A stretch of DNA of 47,641 nucleotides, from the IMG/VR virus record IMGVR_UViG_3300046028_007825, positions 1 through 47,641 of that record; one strand, 5' to 3'. Both the position numbers and the translations under genes were made by a program. Source of the stretch: a virus. Positions within the stretch are counted from its first letter, which is position 1. The number at the start of each line of letters is the position of its first letter. This document shows, in pieces, positions 28,537-37,598 of the stretch. The notes below the pieces were generated by a model. That model made no database searches. It saw only the letters and a program-made list of their open reading frames with translations, and was not told where the DNA came from.

Positions 28537-29292
28537 ATGGCTGAAAAAAGGCTTTCTGATGAAGAAATACTTAGAATGATTGAAGAATTTGAATTCATGA
28601 CTCCAGAAGAAAAAAGTGCTAATTTTTTAGGTAAGGGTAGTTTAAAAACTACATATAAATTACCAAATTCAGATTATGTAATAAAAAATCCAAGGTATAG
28701 AGAGGATGATTTAATAAAAGATTACATAACTCATAAGCAATTAGCTAAAACAGGCATTCCTACAGAAGTTCCCATTTTAATAAAACGACCCGATAAAAAA
28801 GCTGTTTTAATACAAAGAAGATTATCTGCTCCAGAAATTGAGGACGTACAAGCTTTAGAAAATAAAGCAAATTCAAAATTTTTAAAACATACCGATATTC
28901 ATGCAGATAATGTCGGATTAGATGAAGCTAAAACTGCAAAAGTATTTGATTCCGGACCATTTGTAGAATCTTGGAGAACCTCCGATACTATGAAAAATTC
29001 TAAGGGCTTAAGTATAAATGATTTATTAGAAAAACCGAGGGAAGCTGCGGCTAAAAAAATAATTAATTTAAAAAGTCCAAAGATTTATCGCTCAATACCT
29101 CTTGTAGGTCCAGCTATTGGCGCAGGACTTGCTGCTTTATCTGGTGAGGCAAATGCTGCTTCCGCTCTACCAATACTTGGAGAGGCTGATTCTTTAGGGC
29201 CAGAGCAAGGCATGGAAGATTATGAAATTGAAAATCCACAAGCTAATCCAGCTGCTCGTCGTGCTGCATTAAATTCAATCCTTAAGAAATAA
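28537..29292 (+). CDS. Protein-kinase-like (possibly pseudokinase) virion-associated protein
   Basis: 251 aa. Kinase-like landmarks in order: a glycine loop LGKGSLKT (31-38), lysine strand DYVIKNPR (K50), a catalytic-loop-like HTDIHADN (D120, N125) and VFDSG (D138) in the DFG position. It is far shorter than a full kinase, and HxDxxxxN replaces HRDxxxxN. The C-terminus is hydrophobic and Ala/Gly-rich (GPAIGAGLAALSGEANAAS), ending ARRAALNSILKK, like the preceding metallopeptidase-like protein. AAGGAAATAG before ATG. Function inferred only. Confidence 0.6.
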   Translation: MAEKRLSDEEILRMIEEFEFMTPEEKSANFLGKGSLKTTYKLPNSDYVIKNPRYREDDLIKDYITHKQLAKTGIPTEVPILIKRPDKKAVLIQRRLSAPEIEDVQALENKANSKFLKHTDIHADNVGLDEAKTAKVFDSGPFVESWRTSDTMKNSKGLSINDLLEKPREAAAKKIINLKSPKIYRSIPLVGPAIGAGLAALSGEANAASALPILGEADSLGPEQGMEDYEIENPQANPAARRAALNSILKK

Positions 29293-29311
29293 CACCCTTA
29301 TATATTAACAG
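29291..29311 (+). promoter_or_regulatory. Late-type promoter motif, copy 2
   Basis: AACACCCTTATATATTAACAG just after the kinase-like gene and 52 bp before the next gene. Confidence 0.75.
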
Positions 29312-29362
29312 ACTGTCACATAGATACCAATAGGCTCTAAGTGCTTTACTTATAAGGACATT

Positions 29363-29701
29363 ATGAAAAAATACCTAGATGCATTTCCTGCAATCTTATT
29401 ACTCGCATTTTTTATTTATATTGCTATTAATCCCATCAGTGCTGGTCCAATTGTTGGCTTTGTAGCATCCTCTGTATTATTTGCTTATCAGCAATACCTA
29501 TTTAGAACTGAGCAGCCCGATATTCTTGGAGAGCTTGAACTGCTTCGTAAAGAAACTGATGAGCGAGTTATGAAAATTCAGACTAAGGCTGAAATTGAAT
29601 TAACACAGCTTAGAGATGATGTTGCTAAATTTAGTTTAAACATGGCAAGAGTTCCGGGTACACTTGACCGTCCAAAAGATAGACCTAAAGTTCAATTCTA
29701 A
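29363..29701 (+). CDS. Membrane protein with coiled coil
   Basis: 112 aa: two closely spaced membrane spans (FPAILLLAFFIYIAINPI; PIVGFVASSVLFAYQQYLF), then a charged coiled coil (LGELELLRKETDERVMKIQ, IELTQLRDDV) and a basic end. The form could fit a holin, an i-spanin-like protein or a membrane anchor. Precedes the terminase genes. Confidence 0.65.
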   Translation: MKKYLDAFPAILLLAFFIYIAINPISAGPIVGFVASSVLFAYQQYLFRTEQPDILGELELLRKETDERVMKIQTKAEIELTQLRDDVAKFSLNMARVPGTLDRPKDRPKVQF

Positions 29702-29708
29702 GGATAGT

Positions 29709-30053
29709 ATGAGCGTATACCACCAACTTGATAATCTTGAAATTGAAAAGCTTAGAAAAAAAGTAGCTGAACTTGAACTAGAACTATCTAAAGCTCATTC
29801 ATTACTACAGGACAATGATTTATTTGAAGATTTACCTACAATTTCTGATGAAGAAGTAATTTGTGTCAGTGAAATTCATAAGTTAAGAATCGCGTCAGAT
29901 AATGGAATTCTCACTTTAGAGGATGTTAAAGTATTAGATCTACTTGTTAAAAATCTTCTTGCAATTAGAGGAAAGCCAATAGAGGAAAAGAAAGAGAAGA
30001 AGAAGGGTGCTAAATCTGTTGCCGAGCTTCTCAGCATTGTTGATAGAAGATGA
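29709..30053 (+). CDS. Probable small terminase subunit
   Basis: 114 aa from ATG 29709 (AAGGA 5 bp upstream; the longer frame is not favoured). A coiled coil at the start (LEIEKLRKKVAELELELSKA) and a helical middle (LRIASDNGILTLEDVKVLDLLVKN) with a Lys-rich tail. Identified chiefly by position and size: it overlaps the large terminase start (ATGA). Confidence 0.55.
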   Translation: MSVYHQLDNLEIEKLRKKVAELELELSKAHSLLQDNDLFEDLPTISDEEVICVSEIHKLRIASDNGILTLEDVKVLDLLVKNLLAIRGKPIEEKKEKKKGAKSVAELLSIVDRR

Positions 30054-31534
30054 GTGAAAAAAAAGAAAGACCTATTTCTAGAGACGAAGCCGTTGTTCAA
30101 TTATGGGAGCATGCTGTCTTAGATTATAAATTAACAGAGCCTCAGAAAATTATTAAGAAAGGCATTCTTGAAGATAGTAGTAAGATAAGTGTAGTAATGT
30201 GTGCCAGACGATTAGGTAAAAGTTATTTAGCTTTATCCATGGCAATAGAGGCATGTCTAAAAGTTCCAGATACTATTGTTAAGTATGTGTTTCCTAAACA
30301 AAAAGCTGCCAAGAAAAACATTATTCCAATAATGAAAACTATTTTGGAAGATTGTCCAAAGCATTTACGTCCTATATTCATGGCGGCTGATCTACTGTAT
30401 AAATTTCCAAATGGAAGTGAGCTGCAAATGGCTGGTTCGGATAACGGTAACATTGAAAGTATTCGAGGTGGTAACTCTAGTTTAAATATTGTAGATGAGG
30501 CTGGATTTTGTGATGATTTAACATATGCAGTTAGATCTGTACTTGCTCCAACTACAAAGTTAACGCAGGGTAGAACAATTCTAGTTTCAACTCCTTCAAG
30601 ATATGAAGATCACGAGTTTGTACAGGATTGGGCTTTAAAGTATCAAGCAGAAGGTCGTATTAGAGTATTCACTATTTTTGACAACCCGCAATTTACAGAA
30701 GCAATTATCAAAGACGCTTTAGATGATTACCCAGATGGTGAGAAAGATCCGGGGTTTAGGCGTGAGTATATGTGTGAAATTGTAAGAAGTGCAGATACTT
30801 CTATTCTACCATCATTCAGTTCTGACGTTGAAAAAGTTATCGTAAGATCGGATTATCCTAGACCTATATTCTATGACTCCTATGTTTCTATGGATATTGG
30901 GGGATCTGACTTAACAGCTGTTTTATTTGGATATTATGATTATCTAAATGCTACTACTGTAATTGAAGATGAGCTTATATTCGGTAAAGAAGTAAATACA
31001 AAAGCAGTTGCAGAAGCAATAAGAATAAAAGAATCTCAACTATGGAGAAATACCATAGATGAGAGTATAATTCCACCATATCTAAGAATTGCTGATAACA
31101 ACAATTTAATTATGTTAACAGATTTACAAAGAGATCATGGGATAACTTTTATTCCAACTAGAAAAGATAACAGGGAAGCTGCGATCAATGCTTTAGACGT
31201 AGCGTTATCTCAGCATAAGGTAGTAATTCATCCAAGATGTACTCATACCTTATATCATATGAAATTTGCTAGGTGGGATAAGAATAGAAGAAATTTTTTA
31301 AAGATTAAAGATTCTCCATCAGGTCAAATTAAAGGTGGACACGCGGATGCCCTAGCTGCTATAATCTACCTACATAGAAATATAATAAAAAGTAAAAATC
31401 CATATCCAGCTGGGTATGGAGATGTCTCTGGATCTGGCGTATTTACATCTCAGCTTAAAAAAGATGAATTAAAAGACAAGTCTGTGAAATCATGGCTATC
31501 TAGTATGGTTTGGAGAAAAGATAGTACTAAGTAG
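30050..31534 (+). CDS. terL: Large terminase subunit
   Basis: 494 aa DNA-packaging motor. Walker A CARRLGKS (51-58), Walker B SLNIVDEA (about residue 145), a coupling segment TILVSTPSR, then the RNase H-like nuclease with YVSMDIGGSDLTAV (first Asp), an acidic ADNNN segment, and HADALAAI with the last Asp. Usual length for the family. Followed by the portal gene under a separate late promoter. Confidence 0.95.
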   Translation: MSEKKERPISRDEAVVQLWEHAVLDYKLTEPQKIIKKGILEDSSKISVVMCARRLGKSYLALSMAIEACLKVPDTIVKYVFPKQKAAKKNIIPIMKTILEDCPKHLRPIFMAADLLYKFPNGSELQMAGSDNGNIESIRGGNSSLNIVDEAGFCDDLTYAVRSVLAPTTKLTQGRTILVSTPSRYEDHEFVQDWALKYQAEGRIRVFTIFDNPQFTEAIIKDALDDYPDGEKDPGFRREYMCEIVRSADTSILPSFSSDVEKVIVRSDYPRPIFYDSYVSMDIGGSDLTAVLFGYYDYLNATTVIEDELIFGKEVNTKAVAEAIRIKESQLWRNTIDESIIPPYLRIADNNNLIMLTDLQRDHGITFIPTRKDNREAAINALDVALSQHKVVIHPRCTHTLYHMKFARWDKNRRNFLKIKDSPSGQIKGGHADALAAIIYLHRNIIKSKNPYPAGYGDVSGSGVFTSQLKKDELKDKSVKSWLSSMVWRKDSTK

Positions 31535-31562
31535 TTGATTATTCAGCGTATCATTTGCATAT

Positions 31563-31580
31563 AGCACCCTTAGTTAATAG
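31563..31580 (+). promoter_or_regulatory. Late-type promoter motif, copy 3
   Basis: AGCACCCTTAGTTAATAG, 18 bp before the portal ATG region. The most diverged copy (AGTT in place of ATAN). Confidence 0.65.
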
Positions 31581-31598
31581 AAAAGTAAAGGAATTTAC

Positions 31599-33758
31599 AT
31601 GGCTTATTATGATAAAAATGAATATTTTGCAGCAAGTGATGATGAGACATTAGTCCTTTATTTACAAAAAAAATCAGATGCTTGGTTTAATTCTCTTATA
31701 TCTACAGATTATTTAGATAAGATTAAAAGAAGTTGGCAAGCATACTACGGCTTCTTCTATGAAGGTGGCCATGCTATTACCTTTGGTGGAGAAACTGGAG
31801 AATTAGTAAATCTACCTATGAACCATTATGGGAACATTGCAAGTCATATCCTAACTATGGTTACTGCTACTAGACCATCTTTTCAAGCAAGATCTGTTAA
31901 TACTGATGTTAGATCTCAGATTCAGACAAATCTAGCCAATGGTCTTTTAGAATATTACATGCGGGATAAAAGATTAGAACAAGATTTAAAAAGAGCTGTT
32001 GAATATGCTATTGTTATGGGCGCGGGCTATATTAAAATGGAGTGGAACGCTACTACTGGTGAAGTGTACGACTTTATTGAGCCAGAATATAAGCCGCTTG
32101 TTGACGAAAGTGGAAACATGCAATACGGTCCTGATGGAGAAGTTATATTTGAAACTGACGAAGATGGCGAAAAGGTTGAACTTAGAGCAGGAGTTCCATT
32201 ATACAGCGGTGATATTATATTTAATGTTATGTCGCCTTTTGATGTAGTTTTTGATCCAACTAGATCTGATAGTAATCATGATTGGCAGTTATGTAGAAGT
32301 TTTAAAAATAAATTTGATTTAATTGCTAAATATCCAGAATTTTCTGAAAAAATTAAAGCTTTAAAAACTAAGTCTGACTTAAATACTACTCGTATTACTA
32401 TGTCAGCTTATGATGAAACTACAGATGTTCCAGTTTATGAATTTTTTCATAGACCTACAGAATCACTGCCTAAAGGTAGATATGTTCTATATCTAGACAA
32501 TGATATTGTTCTTGAAGATACAGTATTGGTATATAAAAAACTTCCTGTATTTAGAATTGCTTCTAGAGATATTATCGGTACGCCTTTTAGTTATACAGCT
32601 ATGTTTGACCTATTACCAATTCAAGATGCTGTAAACTCTCTCTATTCTACTATTATGACTAACCAAAATACGTTTGGTGTTCAAAACGTATATGTAGAAA
32701 GAGGGTCTGATGTTCAGATGGAACAGATTTCAGATGGACTAAACTTTATTCAAGGTAATCCGGGATTTCAACCTCCTAAAGCTTTAAACCTAACGTCTAC
32801 TCCTGCAGAAATATTTAACTTTTTAAAAATGTTAGAATCTTCAATGGAAACTATATCTGGAGTAAATTCGGTTGCTCGTGGTAATCCAGAGTCTCAGCTC
32901 AAGTCGGGTAATGCTCTAGCATTAATTCAATCCCAAGCTTTGCAGTTTATTTCAGGACTTCAGCAGTCATACATACAATTAATTGAAGATGTTGGTACAA
33001 ATGTTGTAGAACTTCTTAAAACTTTTGCAAAAACTCCTAGAGTTGCTGCAATTGCTGGTAAATCTAATGTAACTTACATGAAAGAGTTTACATCAGATGA
33101 CCTTAGCTCTATTACAAGAGTTATTGTTGACGCAGGTAATGCTCTTGCTCAAACTACGGCTGGAAGAGTAGAAATGGCATCTCAAATGATGCAAATGAGT
33201 ATTATTACTACTCCTGAGCAGTATATATCTGTTATTAATACAGGTAAATTAGAAACCATGACAGAAGGTCAGAACAAGGAGTTATTGCTTGTTAGAGCTG
33301 AAAGAGAACGCCTTGTGGACGGTACGACTCCCGTGGTGGCTGTACTTACTGATTCTCACTCATTGCATATTAGAGAGCATAAGGCTGTTCTCGCAGATCC
33401 TGATTTACGTATGGATGCGCAGCTTGTTCAACGAACACTTGCCCATATCCAAGAGCACATTGATATCTTATCTGATCCTAATGTTGCTAATATTCTTACT
33501 TTGTTAGGCGAAACACCCCTAGGCCCAGTTGGTGGAGGAATCCCTTCTCCTCAAGCTGCAGCTCCTCAACAGCCTAATCAGCAAGGTCAAGAACAAATTC
33601 CTCCATTATTAGAAAATCCAGAAGCACAGTCTGTTGCTGTACAACAAAATATGGGACCACTACCTAGTCCAGCACAACCAGCTGGAGTAGCTCAGGGTAT
33701 CTTACCTGCACAACCAACCACGCCAGAACAACTGGCTATAAATAACTTAGGAGTATAG
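31599..33758 (+). CDS. Portal protein (P22/N4-like)
   Basis: 719 aa. Forms the dodecameric head vertex for packaging. Portal hallmarks: NHYGNIASHILTMVTATRPSF, a stem region DLKRAVEYAIVMGAGYIKMEW, SPFDVVFDPTRSDSNHDW, and the long helix ESSMETISGVNSVARGNPES. The last 90 residues are Pro/Gln-rich low complexity. AAAGGAAT lies 7 bp before ATG. Confidence 0.93.
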   Translation: MAYYDKNEYFAASDDETLVLYLQKKSDAWFNSLISTDYLDKIKRSWQAYYGFFYEGGHAITFGGETGELVNLPMNHYGNIASHILTMVTATRPSFQARSVNTDVRSQIQTNLANGLLEYYMRDKRLEQDLKRAVEYAIVMGAGYIKMEWNATTGEVYDFIEPEYKPLVDESGNMQYGPDGEVIFETDEDGEKVELRAGVPLYSGDIIFNVMSPFDVVFDPTRSDSNHDWQLCRSFKNKFDLIAKYPEFSEKIKALKTKSDLNTTRITMSAYDETTDVPVYEFFHRPTESLPKGRYVLYLDNDIVLEDTVLVYKKLPVFRIASRDIIGTPFSYTAMFDLLPIQDAVNSLYSTIMTNQNTFGVQNVYVERGSDVQMEQISDGLNFIQGNPGFQPPKALNLTSTPAEIFNFLKMLESSMETISGVNSVARGNPESQLKSGNALALIQSQALQFISGLQQSYIQLIEDVGTNVVELLKTFAKTPRVAAIAGKSNVTYMKEFTSDDLSSITRVIVDAGNALAQTTAGRVEMASQMMQMSIITTPEQYISVINTGKLETMTEGQNKELLLVRAERERLVDGTTPVVAVLTDSHSLHIREHKAVLADPDLRMDAQLVQRTLAHIQEHIDILSDPNVANILTLLGETPLGPVGGGIPSPQAAAPQQPNQQGQEQIPPLLENPEAQSVAVQQNMGPLPSPAQPAGVAQGILPAQPTTPEQLAINNLGV

Positions 33759-33759
33759 T

Positions 33760-33807
33760 ATGGCTAAATGTGGATCAAAAAAAGGTAAAGGCAAGAAAGG
33801 TAAGTAG
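33760..33807 (+). CDS. 15-aa lysine/glycine-rich peptide
   Basis: ATG 33760 follows the portal stop by 1 bp, GGAG upstream. MAKCGSKKGKGKKGK: one Cys and eight Lys. Tiny Lys-rich genes next to portal genes are seen in other phages, which argues that this one is expressed. Possible nucleic-acid binder. Confidence 0.55.
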   Translation: MAKCGSKKGKGKKGK

Positions 33808-33808
33808 T

Positions 33809-33868
33809 ATGCCAGCAAAAATAGTTCATCAGTTAAAAAAGGAAAAGAAAAGTGCCCGCATCCAGTAA
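33809..33868 (+). CDS. 19-aa basic peptide, doubtful
   Basis: MPAKIVHQLKKEKKSARIQ, starting 1 bp after the previous stop and overlapping the next start by 17 bp. May only couple translation to the next gene, or be an old start of it (MPAK versus VPASS). Confidence 0.35.
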   Translation: MPAKIVHQLKKEKKSARIQ

Positions 33869-34025
33869 GAAACAATTTAAATTCATGAAAGCGGCTGAGA
33901 ACAATCCTGACTTTGCTGAAAAAGTTGGAATTGAGCCAGAAGTAGCTAAGGAATTTACCAAGGGTAATGTAGGCAAAAAACGCTTTGCTAAACTTAAGGA
34001 GAAAGTAAGTGGAAAAAAAGAGTAA
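33852..34025 (+). CDS. Small PASSKKQF-type phage protein
   Basis: 57 aa, GTG start with AAGGAAAAG upstream. The opening PASSKKQFKFMKAAENNPDFAE is the signature of small basic phage proteins beginning MPASSKKQF. The rest (EPEVAKEFTKGN, KRFAKLKEKVSG) is helical and basic. Function unknown. Confidence 0.7.
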   Translation: MPASSKKQFKFMKAAENNPDFAEKVGIEPEVAKEFTKGNVGKKRFAKLKEKVSGKKE

Positions 34026-34203
34026 GAAAACTTTAGAAGATTATTACACAAACGAGCTTTTACAAGATCCTTATAAGGAAACTACAATTTCTGATATGGC
34101 TGAAGCGCAAGATCCAGAAGCTATGAGTCGTGCAGTGCAAAAACAAAAAAAGCAAAAATCTTATTTTGAGAGACTTAAAAGTAAACTTGATAAGGGCATG
34201 TAG
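34009..34203 (+). CDS. Charged small head-region protein
   Basis: 64 aa, GTG start 34009 with AAGGAG upstream, overlapping the previous gene by 17 bp. KKTLEDYYTNELLQDPYKET, then AVQKQKKQKSYFERLKSKLDKG. Helical and highly charged. Function unknown. Confidence 0.6.
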   Translation: MEKKSKKTLEDYYTNELLQDPYKETTISDMAEAQDPEAMSRAVQKQKKQKSYFERLKSKLDKGM

Positions 34204-34206
34204 TGT

Positions 34207-34407
34207 ATGAGTGAAGCTAATAAAAAAGCAAGAAGACCTCCCGGGTATAAACCATTTTGGGAGAGTGAGGAAGAAAATCCGAAGGAAGTTTCTCCCAGTT
34301 CTTCTTATGATTGGACTGGATTAAAAAAAAGAATATTCGGGGATAAGCTTGCAGCAGATGTTGCGGAAGAAGAAGCTAGAAAATTAAAAGAAAGATATAA
34401 TAAATAA
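34207..34407 (+). CDS. Charged small head-region protein
   Basis: 66 aa. NKKARRPPGYKPFWESEEENP, then YDWTGLKKRIFGDKLAADVAEEEARKLKERYN. Function unknown; placed between the portal and scaffold genes. Confidence 0.6.
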   Translation: MSEANKKARRPPGYKPFWESEEENPKEVSPSSSYDWTGLKKRIFGDKLAADVAEEEARKLKERYNK

Positions 34408-34479
34408 TAATTTAAATATAGACTTATCCCACTAACGGGACAGTCACTCAGGCTCATACAAACAGCCAAAGGAAAAGTT

Positions 34480-35433
34480 ATGTCAGAAGAAAATTTGTCT
34501 CCAGAATCAGCAGAAGCCCAAACAGACGAAGCTCTATCTCAAGAAACTCAAGAGGGTGAAGAATCCGGACAAGAAGGTCAATTACAAGATGTCGTAGAAA
34601 CAGCTCTTGCTAATGGTGCTTCTGAGAAAGAAGTTAAGAGCTTAATCAGAGAATACCAACTCAAAGTAAATGGTAAAACTATTTCTAAAAAAATTGATTT
34701 AGCTGATGAAAACAATCTCCGCAATGAGCTACAACTTGCTGCTGCTGCTCGTCAATCTATGCAGGAATCTGCTAATCTTAAAAAACTATATGAAAGGGAA
34801 GTAGGTCGTCTTAAGTCTGATCCTTGGGCTGTTTTACAAGAGCTTGGAATTGACGCAGATGAAATGGCTGAGCTTCGTATTCAGCAGCGTATTGAAGAAA
34901 TGAAGAAATCTCCTGAGCAATTGGAAAGAGAAAAAATTCAAATTGAATTACAGGCTGCTCGTGAAGAAGCTCGTAAGCTTAAAGAGGAAAGAGATACTGA
35001 TCAGTTTGAAAAACTTAAAGAACAAGCTGCTGTACAAATTGAATCTGAAATTGAACATGCTTTAGATGCTCATAAAACTCTTCCTAAATCTCGTCATATT
35101 GTTAAGCGTATCGCAGACTCTATGCTATGGGCTATGAATAATGGATTTGATGATGTTAGTGCCGAAGATGTCATGCCTCTTGTTGAAAAAGAATGGCGCG
35201 ATGAAATGAGTCGTCTTATGGATGATTCTCCAGAAGATGTACTTGAGCAATTAATTGGTCAGCGAAATCTAGAAAGAATGAGAGCCAAGAGACTTAATGT
35301 TATGAATACTTCTAATGCTAAGAATGCGAATTCTATCAAATCTACAGCTTCTTCTATCCAAAAAAAGGAAGAGCCAAGAGGTGAAAAGATTAAGCAACGT
35401 GACTTTTTTAAGGCATTAGGTAGATCTAAATAA
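34480..35433 (+). CDS. Scaffold-like protein
   Basis: 317 aa, acidic Gln/Glu-rich N-terminus, long coiled coil (IQIELQAAREEARKLKEERD) and a basic C-terminus (KEEPRGEKIKQRDFFKALGRS). Acidic head, coil and basic tail immediately before the coat gene is the usual scaffold layout. AAGGAAAAG before ATG. Confidence 0.75.
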   Translation: MSEENLSPESAEAQTDEALSQETQEGEESGQEGQLQDVVETALANGASEKEVKSLIREYQLKVNGKTISKKIDLADENNLRNELQLAAAARQSMQESANLKKLYEREVGRLKSDPWAVLQELGIDADEMAELRIQQRIEEMKKSPEQLEREKIQIELQAAREEARKLKEERDTDQFEKLKEQAAVQIESEIEHALDAHKTLPKSRHIVKRIADSMLWAMNNGFDDVSAEDVMPLVEKEWRDEMSRLMDDSPEDVLEQLIGQRNLERMRAKRLNVMNTSNAKNANSIKSTASSIQKKEEPRGEKIKQRDFFKALGRSK

Positions 35434-35445
35434 TTGAAATTATTA

Positions 35446-35475
35446 GGTGCTATAACCATATGATATTATAGCACC
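35446..35475. repeat. 10-bp inverted repeat overlapping the coat-gene late promoter
   Basis: GGTGCTATAA (35446-35455) and TTATAGCACC (35466-35475), perfect over 10 bp with a 10-nt loop. The right arm contains the CACC of the late motif. May be an operator or an mRNA hairpin. Confidence 0.75.
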
Positions 35476-35487
35476 CTTATACAATAG
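35470..35487 (+). promoter_or_regulatory. Late-type promoter motif, copy 4 (coat gene)
   Basis: AGCACCCTTATACAATAG, 120 bp before the major coat protein start; the long leader has no gene. Confidence 0.75.
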
Positions 35488-35607
35488 CTGGTGTATTTAG
35501 TACAGACGATGCCTCCAAATATCTAAGGACTTTGGACAAGCTAGTTAGGAAGAATATAACTTAGTTATAAACAACTTAACAAAACTTATAGAAACAAGGA
35601 AAATTAA

Positions 35608-36867
35608 ATGGCTATTGCAAACACCGTCTCCACACTTGACGGACACTTTAAAGAAGTTTACGCTTCAAAAATCAGAGATCTAGTTCCAGAAGGTATGAAA
35701 ATGCTTAAGCTTGCTGAATTCTCAGCTGCTGAAAAACTTCTAGGTAATCTATATCATCAACCAGTTGTTCTTGGTCTAGAGCACGGTTTCACTTATGGTG
35801 GATCTGCTGGTGATGCTTTCATTCTTAACGCAGCTGTAGCTTCTCCAAATAGAGATGCTCAAGTTAAGGGTCATGAACTAGTTCTAGTATCAGCTATTTC
35901 AGTTGGTGCTGCTTCTCGTTCAGTATCTTCTAAAGCTGCTTTCGAGCAAGAAACTAAACGTCTTGTTCAGAACATGCTTAAATCAACTCAAATCCGTATG
36001 GAAGTTCAACTTATGTACGGTCAGTCTGGTATTGCTAAAGTTGCAATCGTTGATGGCAATATTCTTACTATCTGTGCTTCTGAATGGGCTGCGGGTATTT
36101 GGTCAGGTTCTAAAAATGCTGTTTTAGAAATTCGTTCTTCTAATGGAACAACACTTCGCGGTTATTGTACTGTAGTTAAGCCAGATCTTAAAAACCAAAC
36201 TGTAGAAGTTGACGTTATGCCAGTTGGTGTTAGTGGTGATGTAAATGCTGATGCTGTTGGTGCTGATATTATACACTTTAAAGGTGCGTATAATAAAGAA
36301 TTTGCGGGCCTTCATAAAATTATTACTAATGATGCTACTATCTTTAACATTGATGCTGGTGAATTCGATCTTTTCAAAGGTAACGTAGTTAATTGCGGAA
36401 CTTCTGAACTTGCTAAAGAATTTCTTTCTTTTGCAAAAGTTGAAGAAGCTATTGCTCTTTGTATGGAAAAAGGTCTTACAGAAGAAGATGTTGTTTGTTT
36501 AGTAAATCCTAAACATTGGAACAAGTTGATGACTGAGCAAGCTGCTAAGCGTCAATATGATTCTTCTTATTCTTCTGAAAAAATGGAGAACGGTTCTAAG
36601 TCTCTAGTTTTCTACGGTCAGAATGGTAAAATTGAAATCCACGCTTCACTTTTTGTGAAAGAAGGTTTCGCTTATATCTTCCCTCCTGCTGAACTTGAGC
36701 GTATCGGTTCTTCTGATATTACTTTTGAACGTCCGGGATTTCCGGGTAAATTTTTCCGTGAAATGGAATCTGCTAACGGTTATGAGCTTCGTGCTTATTC
36801 TGACCAAGCTCTCTTCACTTCAGCTCCGGGTAAAATGGCTGTTCTTAAGTATATTAAGACTGCTTAA
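35608..36867 (+). CDS. Major capsid protein
   Basis: 419 aa, HK97-type coat related to N4/P22-like coats. N-terminal helix (GHFKEVYASKIRDLVPEG), GDAFILNAAV, LVSAISVGAASRSVSSKAAFEQETKRLVQNMLKS as the spine-helix region, strands, then QNGKIEIHASLFVKEGFAYIFPP and FRELRAYSDQALF-like end. Codon use is the most T-rich and regular in the window, as for a highly expressed gene. AAGGAAAATTAA before ATG, intrinsic terminator after. Confidence 0.9.
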   Translation: MAIANTVSTLDGHFKEVYASKIRDLVPEGMKMLKLAEFSAAEKLLGNLYHQPVVLGLEHGFTYGGSAGDAFILNAAVASPNRDAQVKGHELVLVSAISVGAASRSVSSKAAFEQETKRLVQNMLKSTQIRMEVQLMYGQSGIAKVAIVDGNILTICASEWAAGIWSGSKNAVLEIRSSNGTTLRGYCTVVKPDLKNQTVEVDVMPVGVSGDVNADAVGADIIHFKGAYNKEFAGLHKIITNDATIFNIDAGEFDLFKGNVVNCGTSELAKEFLSFAKVEEAIALCMEKGLTEEDVVCLVNPKHWNKLMTEQAAKRQYDSSYSSEKMENGSKSLVFYGQNGKIEIHASLFVKEGFAYIFPPAELERIGSSDITFERPGFPGKFFREMESANGYELRAYSDQALFTSAPGKMAVLKYIKTA

Positions 36868-36888
36868 TTTTAAAATCTTATTCAAGAG

Positions 36889-36920
36889 AAAAGGACTCCT
36901 TTCTGGAGTCCTTTTTTTTT
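36889..36920 (+). terminator. Intrinsic terminator after the coat gene
   Basis: AAAAGGACTCC-TTTCT-GGAGTCC then nine T. Strong rho-independent form. Confidence 0.95.
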
Positions 36921-36929
36921 GGAAAACCC

Positions 36930-36961
36930 CCTAACAAGAAAGGGAGGAAAAACTTGTTAGG
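36930..36961. repeat. Inverted repeat after the terminator
   Basis: CCTAACAAG (36930-36938) and CTTGTTAGG (36953-36961), perfect 9-bp stem with a 14-nt loop, not followed by a T-run. Function unknown; the following 120 bp hold no gene. Confidence 0.6.
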
Positions 36962-37087
36962 AGGATGATTAGATTGAGGCTAATAGATTGTGGCCTCTTG
37001 ATAAGAGTATTAGATATTTAACTAAAAGTCAACAGATATTTTCCAAATAAAATCAATATCTTAGTTGTGAATCCAATAGCTATATAA

Positions 37088-37105
37088 AACACCCTTATAT
37101 TACAG
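37088..37105 (+). promoter_or_regulatory. Late-type promoter motif, copy 5
   Basis: AACACCCTTATATTACAG, 22 bp before the next ATG. Confidence 0.8.
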
Positions 37106-37127
37106 ATGCTTTTCAACGAGGATGCTA

Positions 37128-37598
37128 ATGCCTAAATTATTAACCGTAGGAACTGAAGAATTTGAATTCCCTTTAGAAGGGGAAAATCCCGGTTATGGCT
37201 CTGAAATTACAGATTGGGCTGTTGCTGTCACAACTGCTCTTGAAACTGTACAGAAGCCAAATGATATACCAACAAGAACTGAATCCATATTAAATAATAG
37301 ATCAACTCTAACTCCAATCTCTGGATTTAATTTTAATACTTCAGAAGTTATTTCTATAGAATGTAAATATTTTATACAAAGATCTAGCTCTACTACTTCA
37401 ATTATAGCTGAATCAGGATTTATTGAAGGTTACTATGATGGCAATGATTGGGGAATAAGTAGAAGAACGACTGGAGATTCTGGTGTATTGGAAATATCTA
37501 TTACGTCAACAGGACAAATACAATATAAAAGTTCTGATATAGGATCTGTTTCTTATATAGGTACTATAACTTTTGAAGCTAAAGTGATAAATAAATAG
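37128..37598 (+). CDS. Tail-fibre-associated protein
   Basis: 156 aa from ATG 37128; ATG 37122 lies directly against the Shine-Dalgarno and is less likely. The N-terminus MPKLLTVGTEEFEFPLEGENP is a virion attachment-like segment of some phages. The C-terminal domain (ITSTGQIQYKSSDIGSV..GTITFEA) is closely like the end of the 1470-aa fibre (ITTSGQIQYTSDNVAG..GILKFRA). Confidence 0.7.
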   Translation: MPKLLTVGTEEFEFPLEGENPGYGSEITDWAVAVTTALETVQKPNDIPTRTESILNNRSTLTPISGFNFNTSEVISIECKYFIQRSSSTTSIIAESGFIEGYYDGNDWGISRRTTGDSGVLEISITSTGQIQYKSSDIGSVSYIGTITFEAKVINK

